Assembly (NCBI GenBank): GCA_944320765.1
Contig: CALUIS010000004.1
Location: 1-64,000, forward strand
Direction: 5' to 3'
Source of the DNA: an uncultured Paraprevotella sp.
GTDB lineage: Bacteria; Bacteroidota; Bacteroidia; Bacteroidales; Bacteroidaceae
Length of the DNA stretch: 64,000 nt
This document shows positions 17,324 through 25,055 of this stretch, in pieces (position 1 is the first letter of the stretch; every line of letters begins with the position of its first letter). Position numbers and translations under genes: made by a program. Below the pieces are notes generated by a model. The model saw nothing but the letters and a program-made list of their open reading frames with translations, did not search any database and was not told where the DNA came from.

Positions 17324-20300
17324 TTATTTCATCATCACTTTTCTCACGACATGCGACTGTCCGGTGCGGACCTCCACGATGGCGATGCCTTTGTAGGTGC
17401 CGGTGTGCAGCGTGGCTTCGCCGCTGACGCGGGCCGTGGCCAGCAGGGTGCCTCCCACGGAGTAGACGTTGGCGGTGCCTTCTCCGGCCGTCACGCGGAT
17501 GCCGCCTTCGGTGGCGCGTACCGTCACGTCGGCCGCGTCAGCTTCCGTGCCTTGGATGTCATCCCATGTGGGGTCGATGATGCGGGCGTGCGCGGCGTTG
17601 ATGACGCGGCCCGTGTTGGCGTCGAGCAGCAGCAGGGCGGCGTGCGTGTAGTGGATGTCGTCCACGTAGCGCAATTGTTCCTCATTGAGCGTCAGTGTTC
17701 CGGTGTAGGCTTTCCCGGCCTCCACGTTGACGGGCAGGAGGTCGCCGTAGTTGGCGTAGTCGGCCTTGGCGCGGGCCACGTCGTTGAATGTGCAGACCAC
17801 GGTCGCGCTGGCGTTGGCGCCGCCTTTTCCCCATTCGCCGAGGTCAGGGTCGGACACGTTGTAGAGGTTGTTGGTCTGGTAGCCCGGCAGTCCGTCCTCC
17901 GTCACGAGGAGCTGGAGGGTCACGTTCAGTCCTTTCTGGTTGAGGGCGTAGGTGATTTCGTAAGGAACGGTCAGGATCTGGGTCTGCGTGTCGTATTCGG
18001 CCGTGATGCGGATGTCCGCGTCGGCGTATTCCGACATCTCGTCCTCGGCCACGTCCATCCAGCAGCTGCGGTCGGGGGAGTTGAACATATAGTCCGCCTC
18101 GCCGTTCGTCGTGGTGCGGTACATCGGGTAGGAGACCTCGCCGCGGTTGATGAGGCCGCTGGGGGCGCCTATCAGGCCCAGTTCCGTGCTGACGAAGCTG
18201 GTGAAGTCGCCGGCATAGATGTCGCCCGGATACGTGTGGTATGCGATGGGGATGAGGCGTTCGCCGTAAATCTCCTCCATGCGTTCCAGCGCCAGGATGC
18301 CTTGCGGGCAGTTGGGGCAGTCCATTCCGGTGAACTCTTCCACCACCAGGCGTTTCTCGGGTTCGAAGGCCATGTTGCGGATGGATGTGCGCATGGTGTC
18401 GGTGACCTCTCCCATCTGCACGCGGATGGCGAAGTCGTTCACCTTTCCCGTTTCCAGGGCCAGCGGCTTTTCAAAGGCGAAGGGGTAGCTGTCGCCGTTC
18501 TTGAGCGAGAGGCCGTCCTCTTCGATGGTCTGCAGCACGTTCTCCTCCGCGTCGAGCAGCGAGATGTGGATGTCCTGGAACGTCTTTTCCTCAGAGGTGA
18601 CGTTCACGCGGCCTTCTATTATAGTGCTTTCCTGGGCCACCATGGTGGGGTTGAGCGAGAGGACGATGTTGAAGTCCGTGGCGCGTTCGATGGTGAGGTC
18701 GTCCACGAAGACGGCGCTCTGGTCCTCGTTCTCGTTCACGAAGGCCACGTAGATGTGCTTCCCGGCGTATTCAGCCAGTGAGATGGTGTGGTCTTTCCAG
18801 TCGCCCACGAGGATGCTTTCATTGCGTCCCGGCGATTCCACCTCGTCGTACACCACTCGGCCTTCCGCGCGCATCTTCTCCACGATCTCTTTCGTGAGGG
18901 TGTTGTAGACGGTCTCGTCGGCGTAGACGATGACTTTCAGGCGGTCCGTCTTGTCCTTCAGGTAGCTTTGCGAGCGGAAGCGCAGCACGTATTTGTCATC
19001 GCGGATGAAGCATTGCGGCGTGCACATCCAGTCGTCCGACTTGCCGGCGGGCGTGTACATGGAGTGCGACACGGCCGCCTTGTCGGCTGTGTTGTCGTCG
19101 TCGGACACCAGGCTCCAGGGCATGTTGTCCGTGAAGTCCCATCCGGCCATCTCTTCCGTGGGAGTCAGGCGGTCGCCGTCATAGAGCATCATGTTGTTCA
19201 GCCCGTCGTTGAAGTCCTCGCTCAGCACGAGGGAGTCGGTGGAGCTGACGGTGCGTTCGTAGGCCCCTTCGTAGCGGATGTTGATTTCCGCGTTGGCGGC
19301 AAATCCGGCGACGTCGGTCAGCGAACCGGGGTATACACGCACGGTGTAGGAAGTGCCGAGGTAGAGGTATTGCGTCGTGGCGGGGTAGATGGCCACGCGG
19401 TTGCCTTCGGCCAGCATCTCCAGCTCGCATACGGCTGTGTTCTCACCGTCCTGGAAGAGGGCGGCGCGGGCCGTGTCCGTCAGGACTACCTGGGTGTCGA
19501 ACTGTGCGATCACGGCATGGGTGGAGGCGTCGATCTGCACCAGGCTGCCGCCTTGTGCGGGCGAGGTGGCCGTCACTTGTACGGGCGTGTTGGCGCGTCC
19601 GGTGTAGTGCAATACGATTTCGGGGGAGAGGCGTTCCTCGTCGCCTTCCACGCAGAGCGTGCCGGCGGGGAGGGTCAGGGTGTAGTCCTTCCCGTCATCG
19701 AGCGTGGTGCCGCGGAACTGGACGATGACATCCCTTTTGTTTTCGGACACGCTGATGGAGAGGCTGTTGCGCACGGTGGTCCCGTCCTGTGCCAGGACGG
19801 CAGCGTTGCCGGCGGACAGGAGCTTCACGTCGCGGTTGAAGGTGAGGGTTACGCGCGAGAGCGGGAGGCTGTAGAAAGAGGTCCCGTCGGCGGGGCTGGC
19901 GGTGTAGTCGGCCAGCAGGTTGATGCGCGCCGTGGCTTCCTTCATGGTCTCGGGCATGTGGAGGATGTAGCTGTCTCCTTGGGCGGTGAAGGCGGCTATG
20001 GTGCGTCCGTCCACGGAAAGCGCGATGGGCGAGCCGGTGTATTCAAAGCCGCTGTGGTCGTAGAAGTCCATGCCGTAGCACTGCTGGAACAGGTTGTCGA
20101 GGGCGAACCAATAGTTGCCGCTGCGTACCAGGAAGCTGCGGAGCTGCGAGTCGTGCGGCGTGCCGCCCATCAGGCAGCCGTCGTTGTCGATGCAGATGGC
20201 TTGTATGTCGTGGCTTTCCGTCTCGTCGTAGAGGGTGAACTCGCCGGTGGGCACGTGGTAGCGGTAGGGGGTGTAGTACTCCGTCCCGTCCTTCACGATA

Positions 20301-21100
20301 TAGGCCGACCCGCCGAGCCATTCGGCGTTGGGGCTGAAGTTGGCCTGGTCGATGAAGCTTATGCCCTCTACCTGCGGCGTGAAGGTCTTGCCGTCGGCGT
20401 CGTAGTCGAAGCCGATGGGCTGCCAGGTCTCGTTCTCGCGGTCATAGATGAACACCATGGTGTATCCCATGGTCGTGAACGAGGTGCAGCCCACGATGTA
20501 GCGGCCGTCGGCGCTGATGCCGGTGAAGCGCACCTGATCCTCGTTCTCGCCGCTGAGCGAGAGGGTGGGCAGGTTCGGCGTCTCCACGATGGCCATGGTG
20601 TTGAGGTCCCACAGCACGGCGGTCTCGTTCTGCGTGCTGGGGCTGATGTAACAGCGGCCTATGGCGAAACGCTTGTCGGGGGTCATGGCGCTGGCCAGGC
20701 CGTAGCCCCATCCGGCGGGGGAGGGGAGCTGGCGCCATCCCGTAGCCTCGGTGTAGGCGGCAGGATAGTCCTGGAAGCAGCCCACCATCATGGCGCCGTC
20801 GTCGCTCACGTCCGTGGCGTAATAAGTGCTGGTGATGCTTGTCTCGTCTCCTTTGGGGTGGTTGGGCAGCAGGGTGTATTCTCCCGTGGAGGTGTTGATG
20901 ACTTTCCCGTAGCTGTCTTCTCCGTCATTCTCGTTGTAGGCCACGGCCCATTGCCCGTTGTCGGACATGCCTAAGACCAGTGTCCCGTCGCTCAGCCGCA
21001 GGGTGCAGATCTCCGGGGAGGCCGGCCCTTGCGCGTATGAACGCGGACACCACCACATTCCCATGCATAACAGGAATGCTGTAAGTAACACTTTTCTCAT
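17324..21100 (-). CDS. Large modular T9SS-type surface protein with Omp28-like domain
   Basis: A 1258-residue secreted protein with a signal peptide ending near SYAQ. Residues about 30-385 contain repeated strands with ISADGRYIVG and LSVDGRTIAAF, suggesting a beta-propeller. About 390-500 and 505-610 look like two SbsA/Big_5-type Ig domains. About 625-800 resemble a cleaved-adhesin/choice-of-anchor jelly roll (LSEDFNDGLNNMML, PAGKSDDWMCTPQ). About 915-1160 is Omp28-like: VVEEFTGMDCPNCPQG with C928 and C931. The last 75 residues (NVYSVGGTLLA, GTYKGIAIVEVRTG) resemble a T9SS sorting domain. The CxxC pair recalls thioredoxin-fold proteins. It is divergent from the TlpA/Omp28 operon, with 164 bases between. 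Confidence 0.75.
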   Translation of the reverse strand: MRKVLLTAFLLCMGMWWCPRSYAQGPASPEICTLRLSDGTLVLGMSDNGQWAVAYNENDGEDSYGKVINTSTGEYTLLPNHPKGDETSITSTYYATDVSDDGAMMVGCFQDYPAAYTEATGWRQLPSPAGWGYGLASAMTPDKRFAIGRCYISPSTQNETAVLWDLNTMAIVETPNLPTLSLSGENEDQVRFTGISADGRYIVGCTSFTTMGYTMVFIYDRENETWQPIGFDYDADGKTFTPQVEGISFIDQANFSPNAEWLGGSAYIVKDGTEYYTPYRYHVPTGEFTLYDETESHDIQAICIDNDGCLMGGTPHDSQLRSFLVRSGNYWFALDNLFQQCYGMDFYDHSGFEYTGSPIALSVDGRTIAAFTAQGDSYILHMPETMKEATARINLLADYTASPADGTSFYSLPLSRVTLTFNRDVKLLSAGNAAVLAQDGTTVRNSLSISVSENKRDVIVQFRGTTLDDGKDYTLTLPAGTLCVEGDEERLSPEIVLHYTGRANTPVQVTATSPAQGGSLVQIDASTHAVIAQFDTQVVLTDTARAALFQDGENTAVCELEMLAEGNRVAIYPATTQYLYLGTSYTVRVYPGSLTDVAGFAANAEINIRYEGAYERTVSSTDSLVLSEDFNDGLNNMMLYDGDRLTPTEEMAGWDFTDNMPWSLVSDDDNTADKAAVSHSMYTPAGKSDDWMCTPQCFIRDDKYVLRFRSQSYLKDKTDRLKVIVYADETVYNTLTKEIVEKMRAEGRVVYDEVESPGRNESILVGDWKDHTISLAEYAGKHIYVAFVNENEDQSAVFVDDLTIERATDFNIVLSLNPTMVAQESTIIEGRVNVTSEEKTFQDIHISLLDAEENVLQTIEEDGLSLKNGDSYPFAFEKPLALETGKVNDFAIRVQMGEVTDTMRTSIRNMAFEPEKRLVVEEFTGMDCPNCPQGILALERMEEIYGERLIPIAYHTYPGDIYAGDFTSFVSTELGLIGAPSGLINRGEVSYPMYRTTTNGEADYMFNSPDRSCWMDVAEDEMSEYADADIRITAEYDTQTQILTVPYEITYALNQKGLNVTLQLLVTEDGLPGYQTNNLYNVSDPDLGEWGKGGANASATVVCTFNDVARAKADYANYGDLLPVNVEAGKAYTGTLTLNEEQLRYVDDIHYTHAALLLLDANTGRVINAAHARIIDPTWDDIQGTEADAADVTVRATEGGIRVTAGEGTANVYSVGGTLLATARVSGEATLHTGTYKGIAIVEVRTGQSHVVRKVMMK

Positions 21101-21153
21101 ACTAAAACCTTGAAATATAAATTTATAAATTGTATATCCCTTGAAATCGGCTG

Positions 21154-21161
21154 CAAAGTTA
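21154..21161 (-). promoter_or_regulatory. -7 element of the large T9SS-type protein gene
   Basis: On the minus strand this reads TAACTTTG, matching TAnnTTTG, and lies 53 bases before the start codon. No clear -33 element stands at the usual spacing. Confidence 0.4.
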
Positions 21162-21236
21162 CATCAAAAAACCAAAAAAAGAGACGGAGCGGAGAAGTTT
21201 TTTTGTTAAAATGGCGGCTATTTGAGGGAAAAAGCG

Positions 21237-21244
21237 TATTTTTG
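21237..21244 (+). promoter_or_regulatory. -7 element of the TlpA-DUF6029-Omp28 operon
   Basis: TATTTTTG matches TAnnTTTG, 20 bases before the TlpA-like start codon. Transcription would begin only about 13-15 bases before the ATG. The -33 element is not obvious. Confidence 0.45.
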
Positions 21245-21264
21245 CAACCAAAAAGGGCGAGAAT

Positions 21265-21759
21265 ATGAAACTATTGAAGATTTTTAGCGTATTTGTGCTG
21301 GCTTTGGTCGGCATGACGGCGCAAGCACAGTTGCCTTCCGTGCAGTTGAAAAACTTGGAGGGAAAGACCGTGAACACGGCTGAATTGAGCAACGACGGCA
21401 AGCCTTTTGTCATCAGCTTCTTCGCCACATGGTGCAAGCCTTGCAACCGCGAGCTGAAGGCCATCAGCGAGCAGTATGCCGATTGGCAGGATGAGACCGG
21501 CATGAAAGTCATCGCCGTCTCCATCGATCAGGCCCAGAATATAAATAAGGTAAAACCGTTGGTGGACGGTGAGGGCTGGGAGTACGAAGTGCTGTTGGAT
21601 CCCAACAGTGAGTTCCGCCGGGCGATGGGGGTGCAGATGATTCCCCACGTGTTCATCATTGACGGGAACGGGAAAATCGCGGAGTCCCGTAGCGGTTATA
21701 CGGACGGGGCGGAAAGCCACCTGATTGAGAAGATTCGTGAACTGATTGCTGAGAAATAG
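21265..21759 (+). CDS. TlpA-like periplasmic thioredoxin
   Basis: A 164-residue thioredoxin-fold protein with a signal peptide (MKLLKIFSVFVLALVGMTAQ, cleaved near AQA). The active site is WCKPC with C57 and C60 in SFFATWCKPCNRELK, and the cis-Pro region is VQMIPHVFIIDGNG. Such proteins reduce or exchange disulfides in the periplasm. It is the first gene of a tight rightward operon with a DUF6029 protein, an Omp28-like lipoprotein and two T9SS-type proteins. The partner Omp28 domains carry their own CxxC pairs, so they are plausible substrates or relay partners; this is inference. Confidence 0.88.
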   Translation: MKLLKIFSVFVLALVGMTAQAQLPSVQLKNLEGKTVNTAELSNDGKPFVISFFATWCKPCNRELKAISEQYADWQDETGMKVIAVSIDQAQNINKVKPLVDGEGWEYEVLLDPNSEFRRAMGVQMIPHVFIIDGNGKIAESRSGYTDGAESHLIEKIRELIAEK

Positions 21760-21781
21760 GATTTTCGCAGAGAACGATTAC

Positions 21782-23446
21782 ATGAAGAGGAAATTTGAGA
21801 AGCCGATAGCCTTGGCTTGTGCCGGGCTGTTGGCCTTTGCGGCGAATGCGCAGGAGAACCCGAGGAAAGTCGTTTTGCACGGAAGCGTGCAAAGCGACGT
21901 GCTGATTCCGGAGGAGGACAAGGACATCAACACCGGAAGCTACGACGACTGGGGCTTGACCAACACCTACGTGGACTTGAACCTCATGAGCAAGAACGTG
22001 GAGGCCGGCGCACGGCTGGAGTTCACGGAGTATCCCCTTCCCGGATTCGAGAACGACTTCAAGGGATGGGGCGTCCCCCATATATATATAAAAGGTATAA
22101 GCGACTTCGGGTTCGATGTCACGGTGGGCGACTTTTACGACCAGTTCGGCAGCGGTTTCATCTTCCGCACGTACGAGGAGCGCAGCCTGGGCATCGACAA
22201 CGCCTTGCGTGGCGCGCGCCTGAACGTCACGGCATGGAAGGGCGTGCAGTTCAAGCTGCTGGGCGGACTCCAACGGCGCTACTGGGACTGGAAGCACGGC
22301 GCGTGGGTCGGCGGTGCGGACCTGGAGGTGAACCTGGAGCGGTACAGCCGCGGGATGCAGGACAAGGGCATCACGTGGATGGTCGGGGCCTCGGGCGTGC
22401 TGAAGCAGGAAGGGGATGAGGACATCCTGGTGCCGGGCACCAACTACCGCCTGAACCTGCCCCATTCGGTGAGCGCGTTCGATGTGCGTTCCCGTTTTCA
22501 GAAAGGCGATTACAGCGTGATGGCCGAATATGCCTGGAAGAGCCAGGACCCGTCCTTCGACAACGGCTATATCTACCGCCACGGAAGCGCGTTGATGCTG
22601 TCCGCCTCTTATTCCAAGCGCGGGGCGAGTGCCTTGGTGCAGGTGAAGCGGAGCGAGGACATGGCCTACCGCAGCCAGCGTTCCATGAACGGCATCTCGG
22701 CTTTTGTCAACAACATGCCGGCGTTTGCCTACCAGCACACCTACGCCTTGCCGGCCCTTTATCCGTATGCCACGCAGGCGGCGGATGGCGAATGGGCCTT
22801 TCAGGGTGAGTTCGGCTACACCTTCAAGCGGCGCACCCCGCTGGGCGGAAAGTACGGCACGAAGCTGAAGTTGAACGTCAGCCATATCCGGGGTCTGGGG
22901 AAAGACCCCGTGGCGACCTTCCATGGAGAGACGATGGGAACGGAAGGCTATCAGACGAAGTTCTTCAAGATGGGCGGCTTGTATTATCAGGACATCAACG
23001 TGCAGTTGGAGAAGAAGCTGACCAAGGCCTTCAAGCTGAACCTGATGTACATGAACCAACGCTACAACCAGACCGTCATCGAAGGCGAGGGCGGGACCAT
23101 CAAGTCCAACATCGGCGTGGCGGAAGGAAAATACCAGTTCAACAAGAAGCTGACGCTCCGGGCCGAGGTGCAGTATCTGGCCACGAAGCAGGACGAGGGG
23201 GACTGGACCTACGGCCTGTTGGAGCTGTCCGTGCTGCCTTACTTCATGTTCACCGTGAGCGACATGTGGAACAACGGCGAGACCAACCTGCACTATTATA
23301 TGGGTTCGGTGACTTTCAACTACAAGTCCCACCGCCTGATGGCCGGATATGGCCGTACCCGTGCAGGGTACAACTGTTCGGGTGGCGTGTGCCGCTTCGT
23401 GCCGGCCAGCCGCGGTGTGCAGGTGTCTTACAACTATAATTTCTAA
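21782..23446 (+). CDS. DUF6029-type outer-membrane beta-barrel protein
   Basis: A 554-residue exported protein. The ATG at 21782 gives a clean signal peptide (MKRKFEKPIALACAGLLAFA, cleavage near NAQ); the frame extends 12 codons upstream, but that part overlaps the TlpA-like gene. The sequence is dominated by alternating beta strands, with many aromatic girdle residues and a final strand ending YNYNF, as in outer-membrane barrels. Segments such as VGDFYDQFGSGFIFRTYEE and LGIDNALRGARL match the DUF6029 family as I know it. No enzymatic motif is seen. It sits between TlpA-like and Omp28-like genes with 22- and 12-base gaps, so a joint role in a surface complex is likely. Confidence 0.72.
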   Translation: MKRKFEKPIALACAGLLAFAANAQENPRKVVLHGSVQSDVLIPEEDKDINTGSYDDWGLTNTYVDLNLMSKNVEAGARLEFTEYPLPGFENDFKGWGVPHIYIKGISDFGFDVTVGDFYDQFGSGFIFRTYEERSLGIDNALRGARLNVTAWKGVQFKLLGGLQRRYWDWKHGAWVGGADLEVNLERYSRGMQDKGITWMVGASGVLKQEGDEDILVPGTNYRLNLPHSVSAFDVRSRFQKGDYSVMAEYAWKSQDPSFDNGYIYRHGSALMLSASYSKRGASALVQVKRSEDMAYRSQRSMNGISAFVNNMPAFAYQHTYALPALYPYATQAADGEWAFQGEFGYTFKRRTPLGGKYGTKLKLNVSHIRGLGKDPVATFHGETMGTEGYQTKFFKMGGLYYQDINVQLEKKLTKAFKLNLMYMNQRYNQTVIEGEGGTIKSNIGVAEGKYQFNKKLTLRAEVQYLATKQDEGDWTYGLLELSVLPYFMFTVSDMWNNGETNLHYYMGSVTFNYKSHRLMAGYGRTRAGYNCSGGVCRFVPASRGVQVSYNYNF

Positions 23447-23458
23447 GGAGCGATGAGA

Positions 23459-24253
23459 ATGAATAAGATATTTTGCGCCCTCCTGCTGGGCGTGACGGGC
23501 TGGCTGACAGCTTGTGACGAGATAGCCGAGGGCGACCGTTATCTGGAGATGCCGGCGGTGGAGAGCCGCCGCGCCGTGCTGTTGGAGGAGTTCACGGGGC
23601 AGATGTGTACCAATTGCCCGGAGGCGCAGCGGCGCATCAGCAGCATGAAGGAGCAATACGGCGACCAGCTGGTGGTGGTGGGCATCCATGCCGGAAACTT
23701 CGGGCTGGCCGAGTCGGACTACGGAAGCTTGGGACTGATGCAGCCCGAAGGGGATGAATATGCGACCCATTGGAATATAGAATCCTATCCCGCCGGGGTG
23801 ATAGACCGCACCAGTGGCGTGCTGAATGCTCCGGACTGGGCGGCGTACGTCCGGAACGAGGTGACCAAGGAGGCCAAGTTAGGCATCGGCTTGTCGGCTG
23901 TCGTGACGGAGAACGAGGCGGGAGACAGCATTGTGTCCGTATTTGCGACGTTGGAACCGTCGGTGGCTGTGAACGGCAAGCTGCAACTGTGGATTACGGA
24001 AAGCCATATCGTGGGTTTCCAAATAGACGGCGGCAACACGCTGACGGATTACGAGCATAACCATGTGTACCGTGCCAGCGTGAATGGCACTTGGGGCGAG
24101 GATGTGGCCCTGCAGGAGAATGTCTTCCAGACGGTGGAGCGTTCCATTCCCGTGCGTGAGAACTGGAACACGGCGAACCTGTCGGTGGTGGGCTTTGTCT
24201 ACAACGATGCCGAAGGCGTGTTGCAGGTGGCCGAATGCGAAGTGGAGAAATAG
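23459..24253 (+). CDS. Omp28-like lipoprotein with CxxC motif
   Basis: A lipoprotein of 264 residues from the ATG at 23459. That start is preferred because the AAGGAG at 23445-23450 stands 8 bases before it; the in-frame ATG at 23453 is only 2 bases away. The lipobox is LTAC. The Omp28 signature VLLEEFTGQMCTNCPEAQ holds C54-range CxxC cysteines (codons at 23606 and 23615). The domain is thioredoxin-like in shape, as in the Omp28 part of the 1258-residue protein nearby. Omp28 was described as an outer-membrane antigen of Porphyromonas; its chemistry is not known. It is the third gene of the TlpA operon. Confidence 0.82.
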   Translation: MNKIFCALLLGVTGWLTACDEIAEGDRYLEMPAVESRRAVLLEEFTGQMCTNCPEAQRRISSMKEQYGDQLVVVGIHAGNFGLAESDYGSLGLMQPEGDEYATHWNIESYPAGVIDRTSGVLNAPDWAAYVRNEVTKEAKLGIGLSAVVTENEAGDSIVSVFATLEPSVAVNGKLQLWITESHIVGFQIDGGNTLTDYEHNHVYRASVNGTWGEDVALQENVFQTVERSIPVRENWNTANLSVVGFVYNDAEGVLQVAECEVEK

Positions 24254-24284
24254 TAAACGAATAATAACTTAAAACGAAAACAGT

Positions 24285-25031
24285 ATGAAGAAACTTTTTA
24301 CGCTTTTATCAGCTTTGCTTTGTGCTTGGAGCGTCCAGGCACAGACGTTGACGTTCCAGCATGAAGGGAAAGATATTGAGAATGGGGCAACGGTGTATTC
24401 CTCAAAGATAAATGAGGATTTGCTGCATATTGGTGACCAAATGGGTATGCCTGCCATGAATGCTTTGCAATTCATGCCGGAGATCACATTGACGAGTTCA
24501 GTAGACGCTTCAAATGTTCATGTAACGCTGGAGTCTATTGATGACCCGAAAGTTGATTTGGAATTGTGTTCTTTTGATGGAACTTGTTCATCTGGTACTC
24601 TTTGTGAGAAGAAAGGAGAGTTGGTGGCGAATGTGGCCGTTGATGCCCAGATTCATACAGCTTCTGTACGTCCTGCCGATCAGATCATTACCCGCCGTGC
24701 TTTGGTTTCCGCATGGTACGAGGGACAGGAAGCCAACAAGGTCAGCTTTACTTTGGTGATGACCAATGACGAAACAGTCCTGGGCATCGACGGCGTGCAA
24801 GCTTCCAAGGCCCATGTGTCCATGCAGGGCAACGTGATGCACTACGCATTGGACGGCGAAGGCGTGCATACCCTTTACCTCTACGGCTTGGACGGCGCGA
24901 TGGTGATGAGCCGCACGTTGGCCGGCAGCGAAGGCCAGGTATCCCTTTCCTCGCTCCGCAAGGGCATCTACCTGTACCAGATTGCAGGCAAGTCCGGCAG
25001 CAAGGCGCAAGGCAAAATCATTGTGAAATAA
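24285..25031 (+). CDS. Small T9SS-type secreted protein
   Basis: A 248-residue protein with a signal peptide (MKKLFTLLSALLCAWSVQAQ). The passenger domain, about residues 20-165, has no motif I recognise; it contains three Cys (in ELCSFDGTCSSGTLCEKK). The last 75 residues (LDGEGVHTLYLYGLDGAMVM, SSLRKGIYLYQIAGKSG, GKIIVK) form a typical type A sorting domain. Base composition changes within the gene: the passenger half is AT-richer and the sorting tail is as GC-rich as its neighbours, which may mark a domain exchange. It is fourth in the TlpA-DUF6029-Omp28 operon, so it may be a cargo or substrate of that system. Confidence 0.78.
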   Translation: MKKLFTLLSALLCAWSVQAQTLTFQHEGKDIENGATVYSSKINEDLLHIGDQMGMPAMNALQFMPEITLTSSVDASNVHVTLESIDDPKVDLELCSFDGTCSSGTLCEKKGELVANVAVDAQIHTASVRPADQIITRRALVSAWYEGQEANKVSFTLVMTNDETVLGIDGVQASKAHVSMQGNVMHYALDGEGVHTLYLYGLDGAMVMSRTLAGSEGQVSLSSLRKGIYLYQIAGKSGSKAQGKIIVK

Positions 25032-25055
25032 GTTACGAATCCAATCGAAAAGAAA

